From assembly GCA_019638805.1 (NCBI GenBank), contig JAHBTA010000001.1, positions 186,001 through 250,000 on the forward strand: a DNA stretch of 64,000 nt. The letters are read 5' to 3'. Under the pieces are notes generated by a model. It saw only the letters and a program-made list of their open reading frames with translations, was not told the DNA's origin and searched no databases. Both the position numbers and the translations under genes were made by a program. The first letter of the stretch is position 1, and each line of letters begins with the position of its first letter. Below are positions 42,172 to 50,676 of this stretch, in pieces. The DNA is from Microbacteriaceae bacterium. Lineage in GTDB: Bacteria; Actinomycetota; Actinomycetes; Actinomycetales; Microbacteriaceae.

Positions 42172-43347
42172 ATGCTGAAAAAGCTCCTCGCCGCCCTCAC
42201 CGTCGCCGCCGTCTGCTTCGGCCCCGCGACCGTCCTCCTATCCGTCGCCGTCCTCGCCAACCCCGCCGTGGCCGCGTGCGCGCCGGGGTCGTTGATCGTG
42301 GGGCCGATCCCGGACTCGCTCACTGCGACGACGAAGAACGGTGAGACGGTGACGCTGAATCGTCAGCAGCTCACCCATGCCGCCACGATCATCACGGTTG
42401 GTGGGCAGACGGATGGGGTGGGGCGTCCGGGGGTGGTGATCGCGTTGATGGCGGCGCTAACGGAGTCGCACCTGCGGATGCTCGCCAACACCGGCATCTA
42501 CCCCGAATCCGCGAACTATCCAAACGACGGGGATGCCTCCGATCATGACTCGCTCGGCCTGTTCCAGATGCGCCCGCAAGCCGGGTGGGGCACCGTCGCG
42601 GAGCTCATGGACCCGAACTATCAAGCCCGCGCGTTCTACGGCGGACCGGCCGGACCCAACTACCCATCACCGCGCGGGCTGCTCGATATTCCCGGCTGGC
42701 GGCAACTCGACCCAGGCAGTGCCGCGCAAGCCGTTGAGGTGTCGGCATATCCGGATCGGTATCAGAACTACCAGCCCGTCGCCGAAGCGATCCTCACCGC
42801 CCTCACCCGACCCGCACCATCAACCGGCGGCGGTGGTGAGGTGGTGGTGCCGGAGACCACCAGAGTCGTGTTCCCGTTGCCGGAGGGCTCCTGGGTGCGG
42901 ACCAGCCCGTTCGGGTGGCGCACCGACCCGATCACATTCGAGCAGGCGTTCCACTCTGGCAGCGACTTCGCCGCCGCCGACGGCACCCCGATCTATGCCG
43001 TTGCCGATGGGATCGTCACCCACGCCGGATACACCGGCAACTGGGGTGGACTCATAATCGTGGAGCACACCGTCGGCGGGGAACGGGTCGCGTCGTACTA
43101 CGCGCATATGTGGGAGCACGGCATCCACGTCACCGAAGGCATGACCGTCACCGCCGGGCAGCACATCGGCGATGTCGGCTCCTCCGGGAAATCCACCGGC
43201 CCCCACCTCCACCTCGAAATCCGACCCGGCGGGACCGGGCAGCCCGCGATCGACTCCGACCAATGGCTCACCGACCACGGCGCCGAAGGCATCACCGGCG
43301 GCAACGCCTCCCGCGCGTCCTGCACGCTGGGCGGGGGTGGACGCTGA
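42172..43347 (+). CDS. Bifunctional transglycosylase-like / M23 peptidase of T4SS
   Basis: A 391-aa secreted protein. A signal peptide (1-35, AVLANPAVAA) precedes a lysozyme-like region (VIALMAALTESHLR; DSLGLFQMRP), where Glu98 fits the catalytic acid. The C-terminus is an M23 endopeptidase with His261/Asp265 (FHSGSDFA) and HLH at 345-347 (GPHLHLE), the zinc ligands. It opens the peptidoglycan for the channel, like VirB1/TcpG. Starts 6 nt after the previous stop. Complete. Confidence 0.9.
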   Translation: MLKKLLAALTVAAVCFGPATVLLSVAVLANPAVAACAPGSLIVGPIPDSLTATTKNGETVTLNRQQLTHAATIITVGGQTDGVGRPGVVIALMAALTESHLRMLANTGIYPESANYPNDGDASDHDSLGLFQMRPQAGWGTVAELMDPNYQARAFYGGPAGPNYPSPRGLLDIPGWRQLDPGSAAQAVEVSAYPDRYQNYQPVAEAILTALTRPAPSTGGGGEVVVPETTRVVFPLPEGSWVRTSPFGWRTDPITFEQAFHSGSDFAAADGTPIYAVADGIVTHAGYTGNWGGLIIVEHTVGGERVASYYAHMWEHGIHVTEGMTVTAGQHIGDVGSSGKSTGPHLHLEIRPGGTGQPAIDSDQWLTDHGAEGITGGNASRASCTLGGGGR

Positions 43348-43613
43348 TGGACGTGTTTCCCGACTTCGGCGGCGTCGGCGCCGCCGGCGACCTCCGCACC
43401 GTGATCGGTGCGCTGCTGATGTTCGTGCTCATCATCGCCGTGCTCACGCTGATCGTCTCCGCGACCATCTGGGCCATCTCATCCTCGACCGGCAACCCCC
43501 ACACCGCGACCAAAGCCCGGACCGGTGCCTGGGTCGCGCTCGGCACCGCAGCCCTCGCCGGAGCCGGCGTCGCCTGGGTCAACTTCCTCCTGGGCGTCGG
43601 CGAACACCTGTAA
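43347..43613 (+). CDS. Small two-helix VirB2-like membrane protein A (DUF6112-like)
   Basis: An 88-aa protein with two hydrophobic helices (TVIGALLMFVLIIAVLTLIV; WVALGTAALAGAGVAWVNFL) around STGNPHTATKARTG. It is paralogous to the 89-aa protein at 44967-45236 (SNPHLASRGKVG in the same place), and both resemble VirB2/TrbC-like or DUF6112 proteins of actinobacterial ICEs. Its ATG overlaps the stop of the M23 gene. Its 3' end overlaps the 3' end of the minus-strand methyltransferase gene by 35 nt, tail-to-tail. Confidence 0.8.
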   Translation: MDVFPDFGGVGAAGDLRTVIGALLMFVLIIAVLTLIVSATIWAISSSTGNPHTATKARTGAWVALGTAALAGAGVAWVNFLLGVGEHL

Positions 43614-44229
43614 CCCCGCCCCGGTGCGCCGGGTTCCGCGTGGCGATGATCGCACCGTGCGGGCGAACACCCGGATCGGTGCGCGTGTGCGTCTCAGTGA
43701 CCGTGAATCCCGCGTGCTGCACAACGGTGATGAGCACGTCGACGGGCCACCGGTAGGCGGTGGTGATCGCGTGATCGAATGGCTCGAACACTGGTCCCTC
43801 GAAGAACCCGAGGAGGAGTCCGCCACCGGGACGGAGGGCGCGGGCGAACTCAACCAGTGCCGCCGTCGCCGCTGCGGGTTCGGAGTGGATGATCGAGTAC
43901 CAGGCGAGCACACCGCCCAGCGATCCATCCGGCGCGTCGAGGCGTTCGGCCCGGCCGTCGCGGAACGCGATCCCCGGATGCGCCGCCTGCGCGAGGGTGA
44001 TGAACTCGGGTGTCGGGTCGATGCCGGTGACATCGACACCGTGCTCATGGAGGTAGGCGGTCCAGTGGCCGGGGCCGCAGCCGACATCGAGCACCGGACC
44101 GGTGACCGTCTGCGCCCAGGAGAGCACGAGTTCGCGATCCGGCGCGGCGACAGCCTCCATCACGCCGAGCTGCTGCGCGTACTCGGCCGCACGCGCACCG
44201 TAGGCGCGCTGCACCTCACCGACCGTCAC
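43579..44229 (-). CDS. Class I SAM-dependent methyltransferase, inserted in T4SS operon
   Basis: A 216-aa methyltransferase with motif I PVLDVGCGPGHWTAYL and motif IV GVLAWYSIIHS. It is related to the 222-aa enzyme at 28501-29169. GTG at 44229 overlaps the stop of the hydrolase gene (GTGA). It runs against the T4SS genes, so it forms a small minus-strand cargo unit between two VirB2-like genes. Small-molecule methyltransferase; target unknown. Confidence 0.85.
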   Translation of the reverse strand: MTVGEVQRAYGARAAEYAQQLGVMEAVAAPDRELVLSWAQTVTGPVLDVGCGPGHWTAYLHEHGVDVTGIDPTPEFITLAQAAHPGIAFRDGRAERLDAPDGSLGGVLAWYSIIHSEPAAATAALVEFARALRPGGGLLLGFFEGPVFEPFDHAITTAYRWPVDVLITVVQHAGFTVTETHTRTDPGVRPHGAIIATRNPAHRGGVTGVRRRPGGS

Positions 44230-44879
44230 GACATGAGGCTCCGGTGGAAGGCGTTGAGCCTGGTGCTGAACGCGTCGGGCTGGTGGATGTTCCACTCGTG
44301 GCCGGCGCCGGGCACGAGCTGCAGTTCGGCCCCTGGGATTCCGGCGACGAGTTCTTTGGCGGCGGGGAGGTTCCGGCGGTCTTTCAGTCCGCACAGCACC
44401 AGCGTCGGCGCGGTGACCCGCGCGAGTTCTCCCCGGAAGTCCGTCTCACCGACGGCGCGGAGCACCGAGAGCATCCGCGGCTTACTCATCCCCGGCTGGG
44501 CGACGACCCTTGCCGGGAGGAGTCGCATGATCGCGTTCTGCACCCGCATGAGTGCCGGGTTCGGGTGGACCTGGCTGCCGGAGAGCACGAGGGATGTGAC
44601 CCGGGCCGGGGAGTCGATCGCGAACCGCGTGGCGACCATCCCACCCAGGGACAGCCCGACCAGATGCGCCCGCTCCACGCCGAGCCGGTCAAGCTCCTCA
44701 CGCACAGCCGCCGCTGCCGCTCTCAGCGAGAACCCCTCGCCGTCACCGTCGGCGAGCCCGGCGATGCGGGGCGCGATTCCGGTGAACCCGTCGGGGAGGG
44801 CGGCGATCTGGGGATTCCAGGAGTCGGTGCCGGCGCCGATGCCGTGAAGGAACACGACGGTCTGCGCTTCGGGTGCCAT
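44226..44879 (-). CDS. Alpha/beta-hydrolase
   Basis: A 217-aa alpha/beta-hydrolase. The oxyanion region VVFLHGIGAG, nucleophile elbow VGLSLGGMVA (Ser near 107), acid near GLKDRRN, and His in PGAGHEWN form the expected triad. Length is short but complete. It likely hydrolyses a small ester or lactone. Begins at ATG 44879 and is coupled to the methyltransferase. The pair sits between two VirB2-like genes and runs in the opposite direction. Confidence 0.88.
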   Translation of the reverse strand: MAPEAQTVVFLHGIGAGTDSWNPQIAALPDGFTGIAPRIAGLADGDGEGFSLRAAAAAVREELDRLGVERAHLVGLSLGGMVATRFAIDSPARVTSLVLSGSQVHPNPALMRVQNAIMRLLPARVVAQPGMSKPRMLSVLRAVGETDFRGELARVTAPTLVLCGLKDRRNLPAAKELVAGIPGAELQLVPGAGHEWNIHQPDAFSTRLNAFHRSLMS

Positions 44880-44905
44880 CGCTCGAGTTTATCGGCGGGG
44901 CCTGT

Positions 44906-44966
44906 GGGTGCACCTGGCTGACAAGTCCGCCATTCCCCGGCGCTTGTGAGCAGAAGGAGCATCCCT
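44906..44966 (+). promoter_or_regulatory. Structured GTGCACCTG leader of VirB4 operon
   Basis: GTGCACCTGG starts at 44908. GCTGACAAG (44917-44925) pairs with CTTGTGAGC (44943-44951), eight pairs with one mismatch, and AAGGAG follows at 44953-44958 before the GTG at 44967. The region also lies upstream of the divergent hydrolase gene. Confidence 0.6.
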
Positions 44967-45236
44967 GTGATTGATATTGATCCGAACGGTACCGGGCTTC
45001 CCGGTATCGAGCAGTTGCGCATCATCGTCGGCGCGGTCATGACTGTCGGTCTGATCCTCTCCGTCCTTGCCCTGATCGTCTCCGCGATCGTGTGGGGCTT
45101 CGGCGCGAACAGCAGCAACCCGCACCTCGCGTCGCGCGGGAAGGTCGGGGTGCTCGTGTCCTGCGGGGCAGCGATCATCTGCGGTGCCGCGGTGACACTC
45201 ATCAACTTCTTCTGGGGCGTCGGCCAAGCCGTCTAA
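44967..45236 (+). CDS. Small two-helix VirB2-like membrane protein B (DUF6112-like)
   Basis: An 89-aa protein with helices IIVGAVMTVGLILSVLALIV and VSCGAAIICGAAVTLINFFW linked by ANSSNPHLASRGKVG. It starts at GTG with AAGGAG 8 nt upstream. Together with paralogue A it may form the pilus-like or channel subunit of the T4SS. It leads the VirB6-SCO6880-VirB4 operon. The duplicate before the cargo pair suggests that an ancestral tandem pair was split by insertion. Confidence 0.82.
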   Translation: MIDIDPNGTGLPGIEQLRIIVGAVMTVGLILSVLALIVSAIVWGFGANSSNPHLASRGKVGVLVSCGAAIICGAAVTLINFFWGVGQAV

Positions 45237-45265
45237 CCCCACCGCGACGAGGGAAGGAGGATGCG

Positions 45266-46660
45266 GTGAGTGTGTGTGATGTGCCGGTGATCTCGGCCGT
45301 ATGCGACACCGTCGGGCAAGGAGCAGCGACGTTGATCGCGGCCCCGTTCGACTGGCTCGCCCAGGCGATGGGCGGGGCGGCGGCGTGGCTGTTCGAGGCG
45401 GTCTGGGCGGTGTTCGACACCACCACCCTCGTCGACGTCACCGACGAAGGCTACGTCGGGGTCTACAACATCCTCTTCGGGGTCGCAGTGTTCGTGGTCC
45501 TGATCTTCTTCTGCCTGCAACTGATCACCGGGCTCATCCACCGCGACCCCACCGCCCTCACCCGCGCCGCCCTCGGAGCGGCGAAAAGCATCCTCGGCTC
45601 CTTCGTTGCCATCGGCCTCACCGGGCTGTTGTTGGAGATCACGGATCAGCTCGCGGTCGGGATCGTGCAGGCCACGGGGAACACGATGGAATCCATCGGC
45701 GACCGCATCACCCTGCTCGCAGCGGGGTTCGCGGGGATCAACATAGCAGCACCCGGTGTCGGGGCGATCGTCACGATCTTCCTCGCCGGCCTCGCCATAT
45801 CGGCGGCTGCGATCGTGTGGTTCTCCCTCCTGATCCGCAAAGCCCTCCTTCTGGTCGCGATCGTGTTCGCCCCCATCGCTCTCGCCGGATTCTCGTGGGA
45901 TGCGACCAAAGGCTGGTTCGGAAAATGGGCAACCTTCGTGATCGCCTTGATCCTGTCGAAACTCGTGCTGGTGGTGATCTTCCTCGTTGCCATCACCCAG
46001 GTGTCTGCTCCGATTGAGCTTGATCTGGCGTCGATCAGCGACCCCATCGCAGGGGTCGTGCTGATGTTCATCGCCGCGTTCGCCCCGTACATGACCTACA
46101 AGTTCGTCACGTTCATCGGCTTCGATATGTACCACTCGATGAGCGCCGAACAAGAAGCAAAATCCGCCCTCAACCGCCCCATCCCCGTCCCATCCGCGCC
46201 GAAGACCGACGGGGCGAAGAAGGTACTCGACGGCGCCGGCGAAAAGGGCGGTAGTGCGGCACCATCCGGCGGAAACACCCCACCCGCAACGACCGCCACT
46301 CCCGCCGCCGGAGGAAGCGCAGCAGGTGGTTCCGGTGCCGCAGCAGGTGCGAGTGCCGGGAGCGCGGGCGGCGGTGCTGGCGCAGCCGGTGCCGGGGCCG
46401 GCGGGGCTGCTGCTGCGGGGCCCGCGGCAGCAGTCGTAGTCGGAGCTCAGGTGGTCGGCGCGGCAGCGACCGCGGGGCCAAAGCTCGGCGGCAAGGTCGG
46501 CGGCGCCGCGGAAGGTCACGCGGCAGGGGCCGGTGAGACCGTGCAACCCACACCACCACCGCCCGCACCGAGTCACACGCCGACCGCGCCACCGGCACGA
46601 CCTGCACCCTCGACGCCGCCGCCAGCATCGGCGCCGACGCCGTCTGCCGGGAAGGAGTGA
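45266..46660 (+). CDS. VirB6/TrbL-like conjugation channel protein
   Basis: A 464-aa membrane protein with about six helices between residues 20 and 300 (NILFGVAVFVVLIFFCLQLI; LAISAAAIVWFSLLIRKALL; LVVIFLVAI; PIAGVVLMFIAAFAPYMTYK). The C-terminal 160 residues are a flexible Gly/Ala/Pro-rich cytoplasmic tail. The RKALLLVAIVFAPIALAGF segment is typical of TrbL/VirB6. GTG at 45266 follows GGAAGGAGG by 5 nt. It forms the inner-membrane channel. Confidence 0.85.
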   Translation: MSVCDVPVISAVCDTVGQGAATLIAAPFDWLAQAMGGAAAWLFEAVWAVFDTTTLVDVTDEGYVGVYNILFGVAVFVVLIFFCLQLITGLIHRDPTALTRAALGAAKSILGSFVAIGLTGLLLEITDQLAVGIVQATGNTMESIGDRITLLAAGFAGINIAAPGVGAIVTIFLAGLAISAAAIVWFSLLIRKALLLVAIVFAPIALAGFSWDATKGWFGKWATFVIALILSKLVLVVIFLVAITQVSAPIELDLASISDPIAGVVLMFIAAFAPYMTYKFVTFIGFDMYHSMSAEQEAKSALNRPIPVPSAPKTDGAKKVLDGAGEKGGSAAPSGGNTPPATTATPAAGGSAAGGSGAAAGASAGSAGGGAGAAGAGAGGAAAAGPAAAVVVGAQVVGAAATAGPKLGGKVGGAAEGHAAGAGETVQPTPPPPAPSHTPTAPPARPAPSTPPPASAPTPSAGKE

Positions 46661-46665
46661 GACTG

Positions 46666-48135
46666 ATGTCGAGTCAGCAGAACACGAGCAGTGCGGGGTT
46701 TGGGTTGCGGGCGGTGCAGTTCTCCCGCCTCACCCGCCGCGGCATCCTCCTCGGCCTCTCCCTCCCGCAACTCATCGTCCTCGCCACAGGTGTCCTCTCC
46801 ATCGTCGGCGCCCTCTACGCCGGCGGCGGAATGCTGTTGGCCTGGACCGCACCCATCTGGTTGCTCTGTGCAGCGCTCGCTTGGACCCCGGTCGGGGGTC
46901 GGAAGCTGATCGAGTGGGTGCCCGTCACCGCCCGGTGGGTGGCGCGCACGCGGGCGCAGCAGACGGTGTTCCGGCGGCGGGTCGTGAAGCCTCGTCCTGC
47001 GGGGACGTTGGCGTTGCCGGGTGACGCGGCGTCGCTGCGGGAGTGGGAGGACCCGGAGACCGGGGCCGCGATGATCCACGACCCTCACACGCAAACCCTC
47101 ACCGCGATCGTCGGCGTCTCACATCCCGCGTTCGTGCTCCTCGACCCCGGTGAGCAGGAACGCCGCGTCGCCACCTGGGGTCGCGTGCTCGCCACCACCT
47201 GCCGGTCCGGGCGGATCGCCCGCCTGCAAGTGTGCGAACGCACCCTCCCCGACGGGGGTTCCGGGCTGATCGAATGGTGGCAACGCCACGGCACCGATGA
47301 CGGCTCCTGGACCTCCACCGTGTACCGGGAACTCATCGACCGCGCAGGCCCCGCCGGAGAACGCCACGCCACCACCATCAGCCTCGCCCTCGAGCTCAAA
47401 ACCGCAGCCCGACAGGTACGCACCAACGGCGGCGGCATCAAAGGTGCTGCCGCTGTCCTGCGGCAGGAGATGACGACACTGACGTCAGCGTTGCGGGCGG
47501 CGGAGCTCACGATCACCGGGTGGCTCACCCCTGCCCAGGTCGCGGTGATCCTCCGATCCGCCTACGACCCCGCTACCGCCGCGATCCTCGAACGGAACAC
47601 CGACGTCGGGCGCACCCTTGCGACCGCGGGGCCGGTTGCGGTCACCGAGTCGTGGGATCGACTGCGGTCGGATTCCGCGTTCCATGCGGTGCTGTGGGTC
47701 AGTGAGTGGCCGAGGTCGCAGGTGTATCCGGGGTTCCTCGCACCCGTGTTGTTGTCGTCGGGGATTCAACGATCGTTCTCGCTGGTGTGCACGCCGATCC
47801 GGTCGGATCAGGCGGCACGTGACATCAGGAAGAAGAAGACCGAGCTGATCTCGGACGCGGCGCAGCGGCAGAAGATGGGGCAGATCGAGGACGCCTCCCA
47901 GACCGCCGAATATGGTGACGTACTTCAACAGGAAGCCGACCTCACCGCCGGTCACGGCGTGCTCCGCTACACCGGCCTCATCAGCGTCTCCGCCCCGTCC
48001 CCGGAAGAACTCGACACCGCGGTCGCGACGATCGAACAGGCCGCGATCCAAGCCTCCTGCGAGACCCGCCGCCTGGTCGGGCAGCAGGCCCAAGCCTTCA
48101 CGGTCGCAGCGTTGCCGCTGTGCCGCACCGTCTGA
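46666..48135 (+). CDS. SCO6880-family T4SS protein (PrgI plus VirB4 N-domain-like)
   Basis: A 489-aa protein. Two membrane helices near residues 32-75 (LPQLIVLATGVLSIVGALYA; AWTAPIWLLCAALAWTPVGG) form a PrgI-like part, and the soluble rest (about 120-489) resembles the N-terminal non-ATPase half of VirB4. In actinobacterial ICEs this SCO6880-type protein stands directly before a short VirB4 ATPase, as here. ATG at 46666 follows GGAAGGAG by 8 nt. It probably links the ATPase to the channel. Confidence 0.88.
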   Translation: MSSQQNTSSAGFGLRAVQFSRLTRRGILLGLSLPQLIVLATGVLSIVGALYAGGGMLLAWTAPIWLLCAALAWTPVGGRKLIEWVPVTARWVARTRAQQTVFRRRVVKPRPAGTLALPGDAASLREWEDPETGAAMIHDPHTQTLTAIVGVSHPAFVLLDPGEQERRVATWGRVLATTCRSGRIARLQVCERTLPDGGSGLIEWWQRHGTDDGSWTSTVYRELIDRAGPAGERHATTISLALELKTAARQVRTNGGGIKGAAAVLRQEMTTLTSALRAAELTITGWLTPAQVAVILRSAYDPATAAILERNTDVGRTLATAGPVAVTESWDRLRSDSAFHAVLWVSEWPRSQVYPGFLAPVLLSSGIQRSFSLVCTPIRSDQAARDIRKKKTELISDAAQRQKMGQIEDASQTAEYGDVLQQEADLTAGHGVLRYTGLISVSAPSPEELDTAVATIEQAAIQASCETRRLVGQQAQAFTVAALPLCRTV

Positions 48136-48152
48136 CCGACAGGAGCCCCGTC

Positions 48153-48938
48153 ATGCCAACCTTCCAGAACCCGACCACGGATGCTGCGGAAGCGTCCGAA
48201 GCGCTCTGTGGGCTCGCGCACGCCTCCCGCGTGTTCGAGGACCCCGCCGACACCTACACGGTGCTGGGTGATCTGCTTGCCGGGGTGCGCTCTCTCCGGC
48301 AAGTGCTCGACCAGCTCGCCACCGCCCACGTGACGAACCGGGTGCGCGCGCACGATGACGCCGGGGATCAGACCGCTGGTGCGACCTACGCTCTTGCCGC
48401 GACAGCGGAACTGCAGCAGGCCGCGGCGCTACTGGACGGGGTACACGACCGGGTGGATGCGGCAATGTCCGTCTCGGGGCGGATCGCCTGGCATCCCGCC
48501 CTTACAGCACCGGGGCCGGTGTCGCGGTGGGTGAGCGTGGTGTTCCTGCAAGGCCAGGACGCCGACGAGGTGCTGACGATCATCGACCGTGACGGCACTG
48601 ATGCGGCGATCGAGCACCTGGCCGGGTTCGACATGGGCGAGGAGACCACACAGGCCGCGCTCGTCAACGGATACGTCTACGACACCATCCCCACCGGCCC
48701 CCTCGACCACACCACCACCACCACAGGCATCTACGCGCTGACGTACAACCATGACCACGGGCACGTCTCCCTGCTCCGCGCACACCCGGAAACACGAGAA
48801 CCGGATGCTCAGGCTCCGGCGGCGCGGACAACGCCGAGCCGTCCACCGTCGCGCAGGCACGCACCGGCGGTCGTAGAGGAAGATGACTGGTTCGCGCCGT
48901 CGCAGTCCTCCTCGGTGTCTCGGGGGCGGGCGCTGTGA
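48153..48938 (+). CDS. Conserved T4SS-operon protein, unknown
   Basis: A 261-aa soluble protein. Residues 1-115 are helical (ASEALCGLAHASRVFE; LLAGVRSLRQVLDQLATAHV; AATAELQQAAALLDGVHDRV). The middle shows beta-rich RWVSVVFLQGQDADEVLTII. The C-terminus is a Pro/Arg-rich tail ending in EEDDWFAPSQSSSV. No family known to me. It is between the SCO6880 and VirB4 genes, coupled at its 3' end (4-nt overlap), so it likely acts with the ATPase. AGGAG precedes the ATG. Confidence 0.8.
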   Translation: MPTFQNPTTDAAEASEALCGLAHASRVFEDPADTYTVLGDLLAGVRSLRQVLDQLATAHVTNRVRAHDDAGDQTAGATYALAATAELQQAAALLDGVHDRVDAAMSVSGRIAWHPALTAPGPVSRWVSVVFLQGQDADEVLTIIDRDGTDAAIEHLAGFDMGEETTQAALVNGYVYDTIPTGPLDHTTTTTGIYALTYNHDHGHVSLLRAHPETREPDAQAPAARTTPSRPPSRRHAPAVVEEDDWFAPSQSSSVSRGRAL

Positions 48939-50458
48939 GCGATCGCCAGAAGCTCCATACCGCGGCGCTGGTCGAACCGGCCGGGGAACGCCGTAAGCAG
49001 CGGAAGGCACGCAAGTCCGCCGCCGCGAAGATCGAGACCACCGCCCGCAGAGCCGAGCAGACAGCGGAGCGTGAACGGGGTGCGGCGGAGCGGGCCGAAC
49101 GCCGCAACACCACCTACCTACCCGCCGCCGGCGAACCAGGGGTGGCGGCGTTGCGGACGCCGGGGCGGTTGCGGTTGCCGCGGCACCAGGACACGTCCGC
49201 GACGCTCGCGGGCGCGTACCCGTTCCTCGCCGAAGGTGGCCTCGGCGCCGACGGCGTGTTCATCGGCCAAGACCTGTACTCCGGAGGCTCGTTCGTCTAC
49301 GACCCCTGGACCCTCTACGCCCGTGGGGTCATCACGGCACCGAACATCGTCCTGGCTGGCATTGTCGGCTCCGGCAAATCCTCCCTCGCGAAGTCGCTCT
49401 ATACGAGGTCGATCCCGTTCGGACGCCGCGTGTATGTGCCCGGCGACCCGAAGGGCGAGCATACGGCGGTCGCCGAAGCTGTCGGCGGGCGGGCGATCGT
49501 GCTCGGACACGGGCTCCGCAACCGGCTCAACCCGCTCGATGAGGGCCACCGCCCGTCCGGGGTGAGCGATGCGGAATGGGCGGCGCAAGTCGCATCCCGC
49601 CGCCGTGAACTCATCGGCGCACTCGCAGAAACCGTCCTTGATCGGGTGCTGTCCCCGTTGGAGCACACCGCAATCGACCTCGCCCTGAGAGACACCGTCC
49701 GATCCAGCGACGTACCGATCCTCCCTATGGTCGTCGACCGCATCCTGAACCCCGACCCCGTGACCGACACGGATGGCCGGCTGGCGGAGGACGGCCGGCT
49801 CGTCGGCCACGCGCTCCGCCGCCTCGTTGCCGGTGATCTCGCGGGGCTGTTCGATGGGCCGTCGACCGTGCGGTTCGATCCATCGCTGCCGATGGTCAGC
49901 CTGGACCTGTCCCGCGTCGCGGAGAACAGCACGTTGATCTCGGTGCTGATGACTTGCTCAAGCGCGTGGATGGAGTCGGCGCTGATGGACCCGAACGGCG
50001 GGCACCGGTGGGTGATCTACGACGAAGCCTGGCGACTCATGGCCTACCCCGCACTCCTGCGCCGCATGGACGCGCAATGGCGACTCGCACGCCACTACGG
50101 GATCGCGAACCTCTTGATCTTCCACAAACTCACCGACCTCGACAACGTCGGCGACTCCGGCTCCGCGATGCGCGCCCTCGCGAACTCGCTTCTGGCGAAT
50201 GCAGAGACCAGGATCATCTACCGGCAAGAACCCGACCAACTCGGAGCCACCGCCGCAGCCCTCGGACTCACCGGCACCGAACAGAAACTCCTCCCAGGCC
50301 TCGGCACCGGACAAGGACTCTGGCGCATCAAAGAACGCTCCTTCGTCGTCCAGCACCAACTCCACCCGGCAGAACTCGCCGCATTCGACACCACCGCACG
50401 AATGAAGGGCAAAAGTGACGAGTTCCCGCGAATGCGTTCGGAAATCCGGGGAACTTGA
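48935..50458 (+). CDS. VirB4-like conjugation ATPase, 3' end carries an insertion
   Basis: A 507-aa ATPase. A basic coiled segment (18-58) is followed by the AAA core with Walker A GIVGSGKS at 142-149 and Walker B-like HRWVIYDEAW near 352. It energises substrate transfer and pilus assembly. The last codons (MRSEIRGT) lie across the left inverted repeat of the 10.3-kb element, so the C-terminus now ends in element sequence. The original would continue past 60715. The loss affects only the tail; function may be kept. Confidence 0.88.
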   Translation: MSDRQKLHTAALVEPAGERRKQRKARKSAAAKIETTARRAEQTAERERGAAERAERRNTTYLPAAGEPGVAALRTPGRLRLPRHQDTSATLAGAYPFLAEGGLGADGVFIGQDLYSGGSFVYDPWTLYARGVITAPNIVLAGIVGSGKSSLAKSLYTRSIPFGRRVYVPGDPKGEHTAVAEAVGGRAIVLGHGLRNRLNPLDEGHRPSGVSDAEWAAQVASRRRELIGALAETVLDRVLSPLEHTAIDLALRDTVRSSDVPILPMVVDRILNPDPVTDTDGRLAEDGRLVGHALRRLVAGDLAGLFDGPSTVRFDPSLPMVSLDLSRVAENSTLISVLMTCSSAWMESALMDPNGGHRWVIYDEAWRLMAYPALLRRMDAQWRLARHYGIANLLIFHKLTDLDNVGDSGSAMRALANSLLANAETRIIYRQEPDQLGATAAALGLTGTEQKLLPGLGTGQGLWRIKERSFVVQHQLHPAELAAFDTTARMKGKSDEFPRMRSEIRGT

Positions 50459-50466
50459 GTACTCAG
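50441..50466 (+). repeat. Left terminal inverted repeat
   Basis: GAAATCCGGGGAACTTG leads the left end. It aligns with the reverse complement of 60684-60709 at 19 of 26 positions, the first nine being identical. It overlaps the last virB4 codons. Confidence 0.7.
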
Positions 50467-50676
50467 AGCCTACTAGAGCCCAGTTGAGGGTGCGAGTTTT
50501 GGGAACCCGTCAACGTGCCTCGGTTCTTGCGCTATAGAGAGTGAGTTGGTGAGACCGGCGACGGGCAATCGTCACATGCTTGGCTCGTGGGGCCGTCGGC
50601 ATCGTCCAAAAGGTTGAGATTCAGTTCAATATTGTTCGCGATGCCGTAGGAGGAACTTCCTGGTGGGGTTGATGGC

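Noticed and set aside
45233..46576. Long minus-strand frame opposite the VirB6-like gene
   Set aside because: Arg/Asp-rich shadow typical of high-GC DNA; the plus-strand protein has real membrane helices and a strong ribosome binding site.
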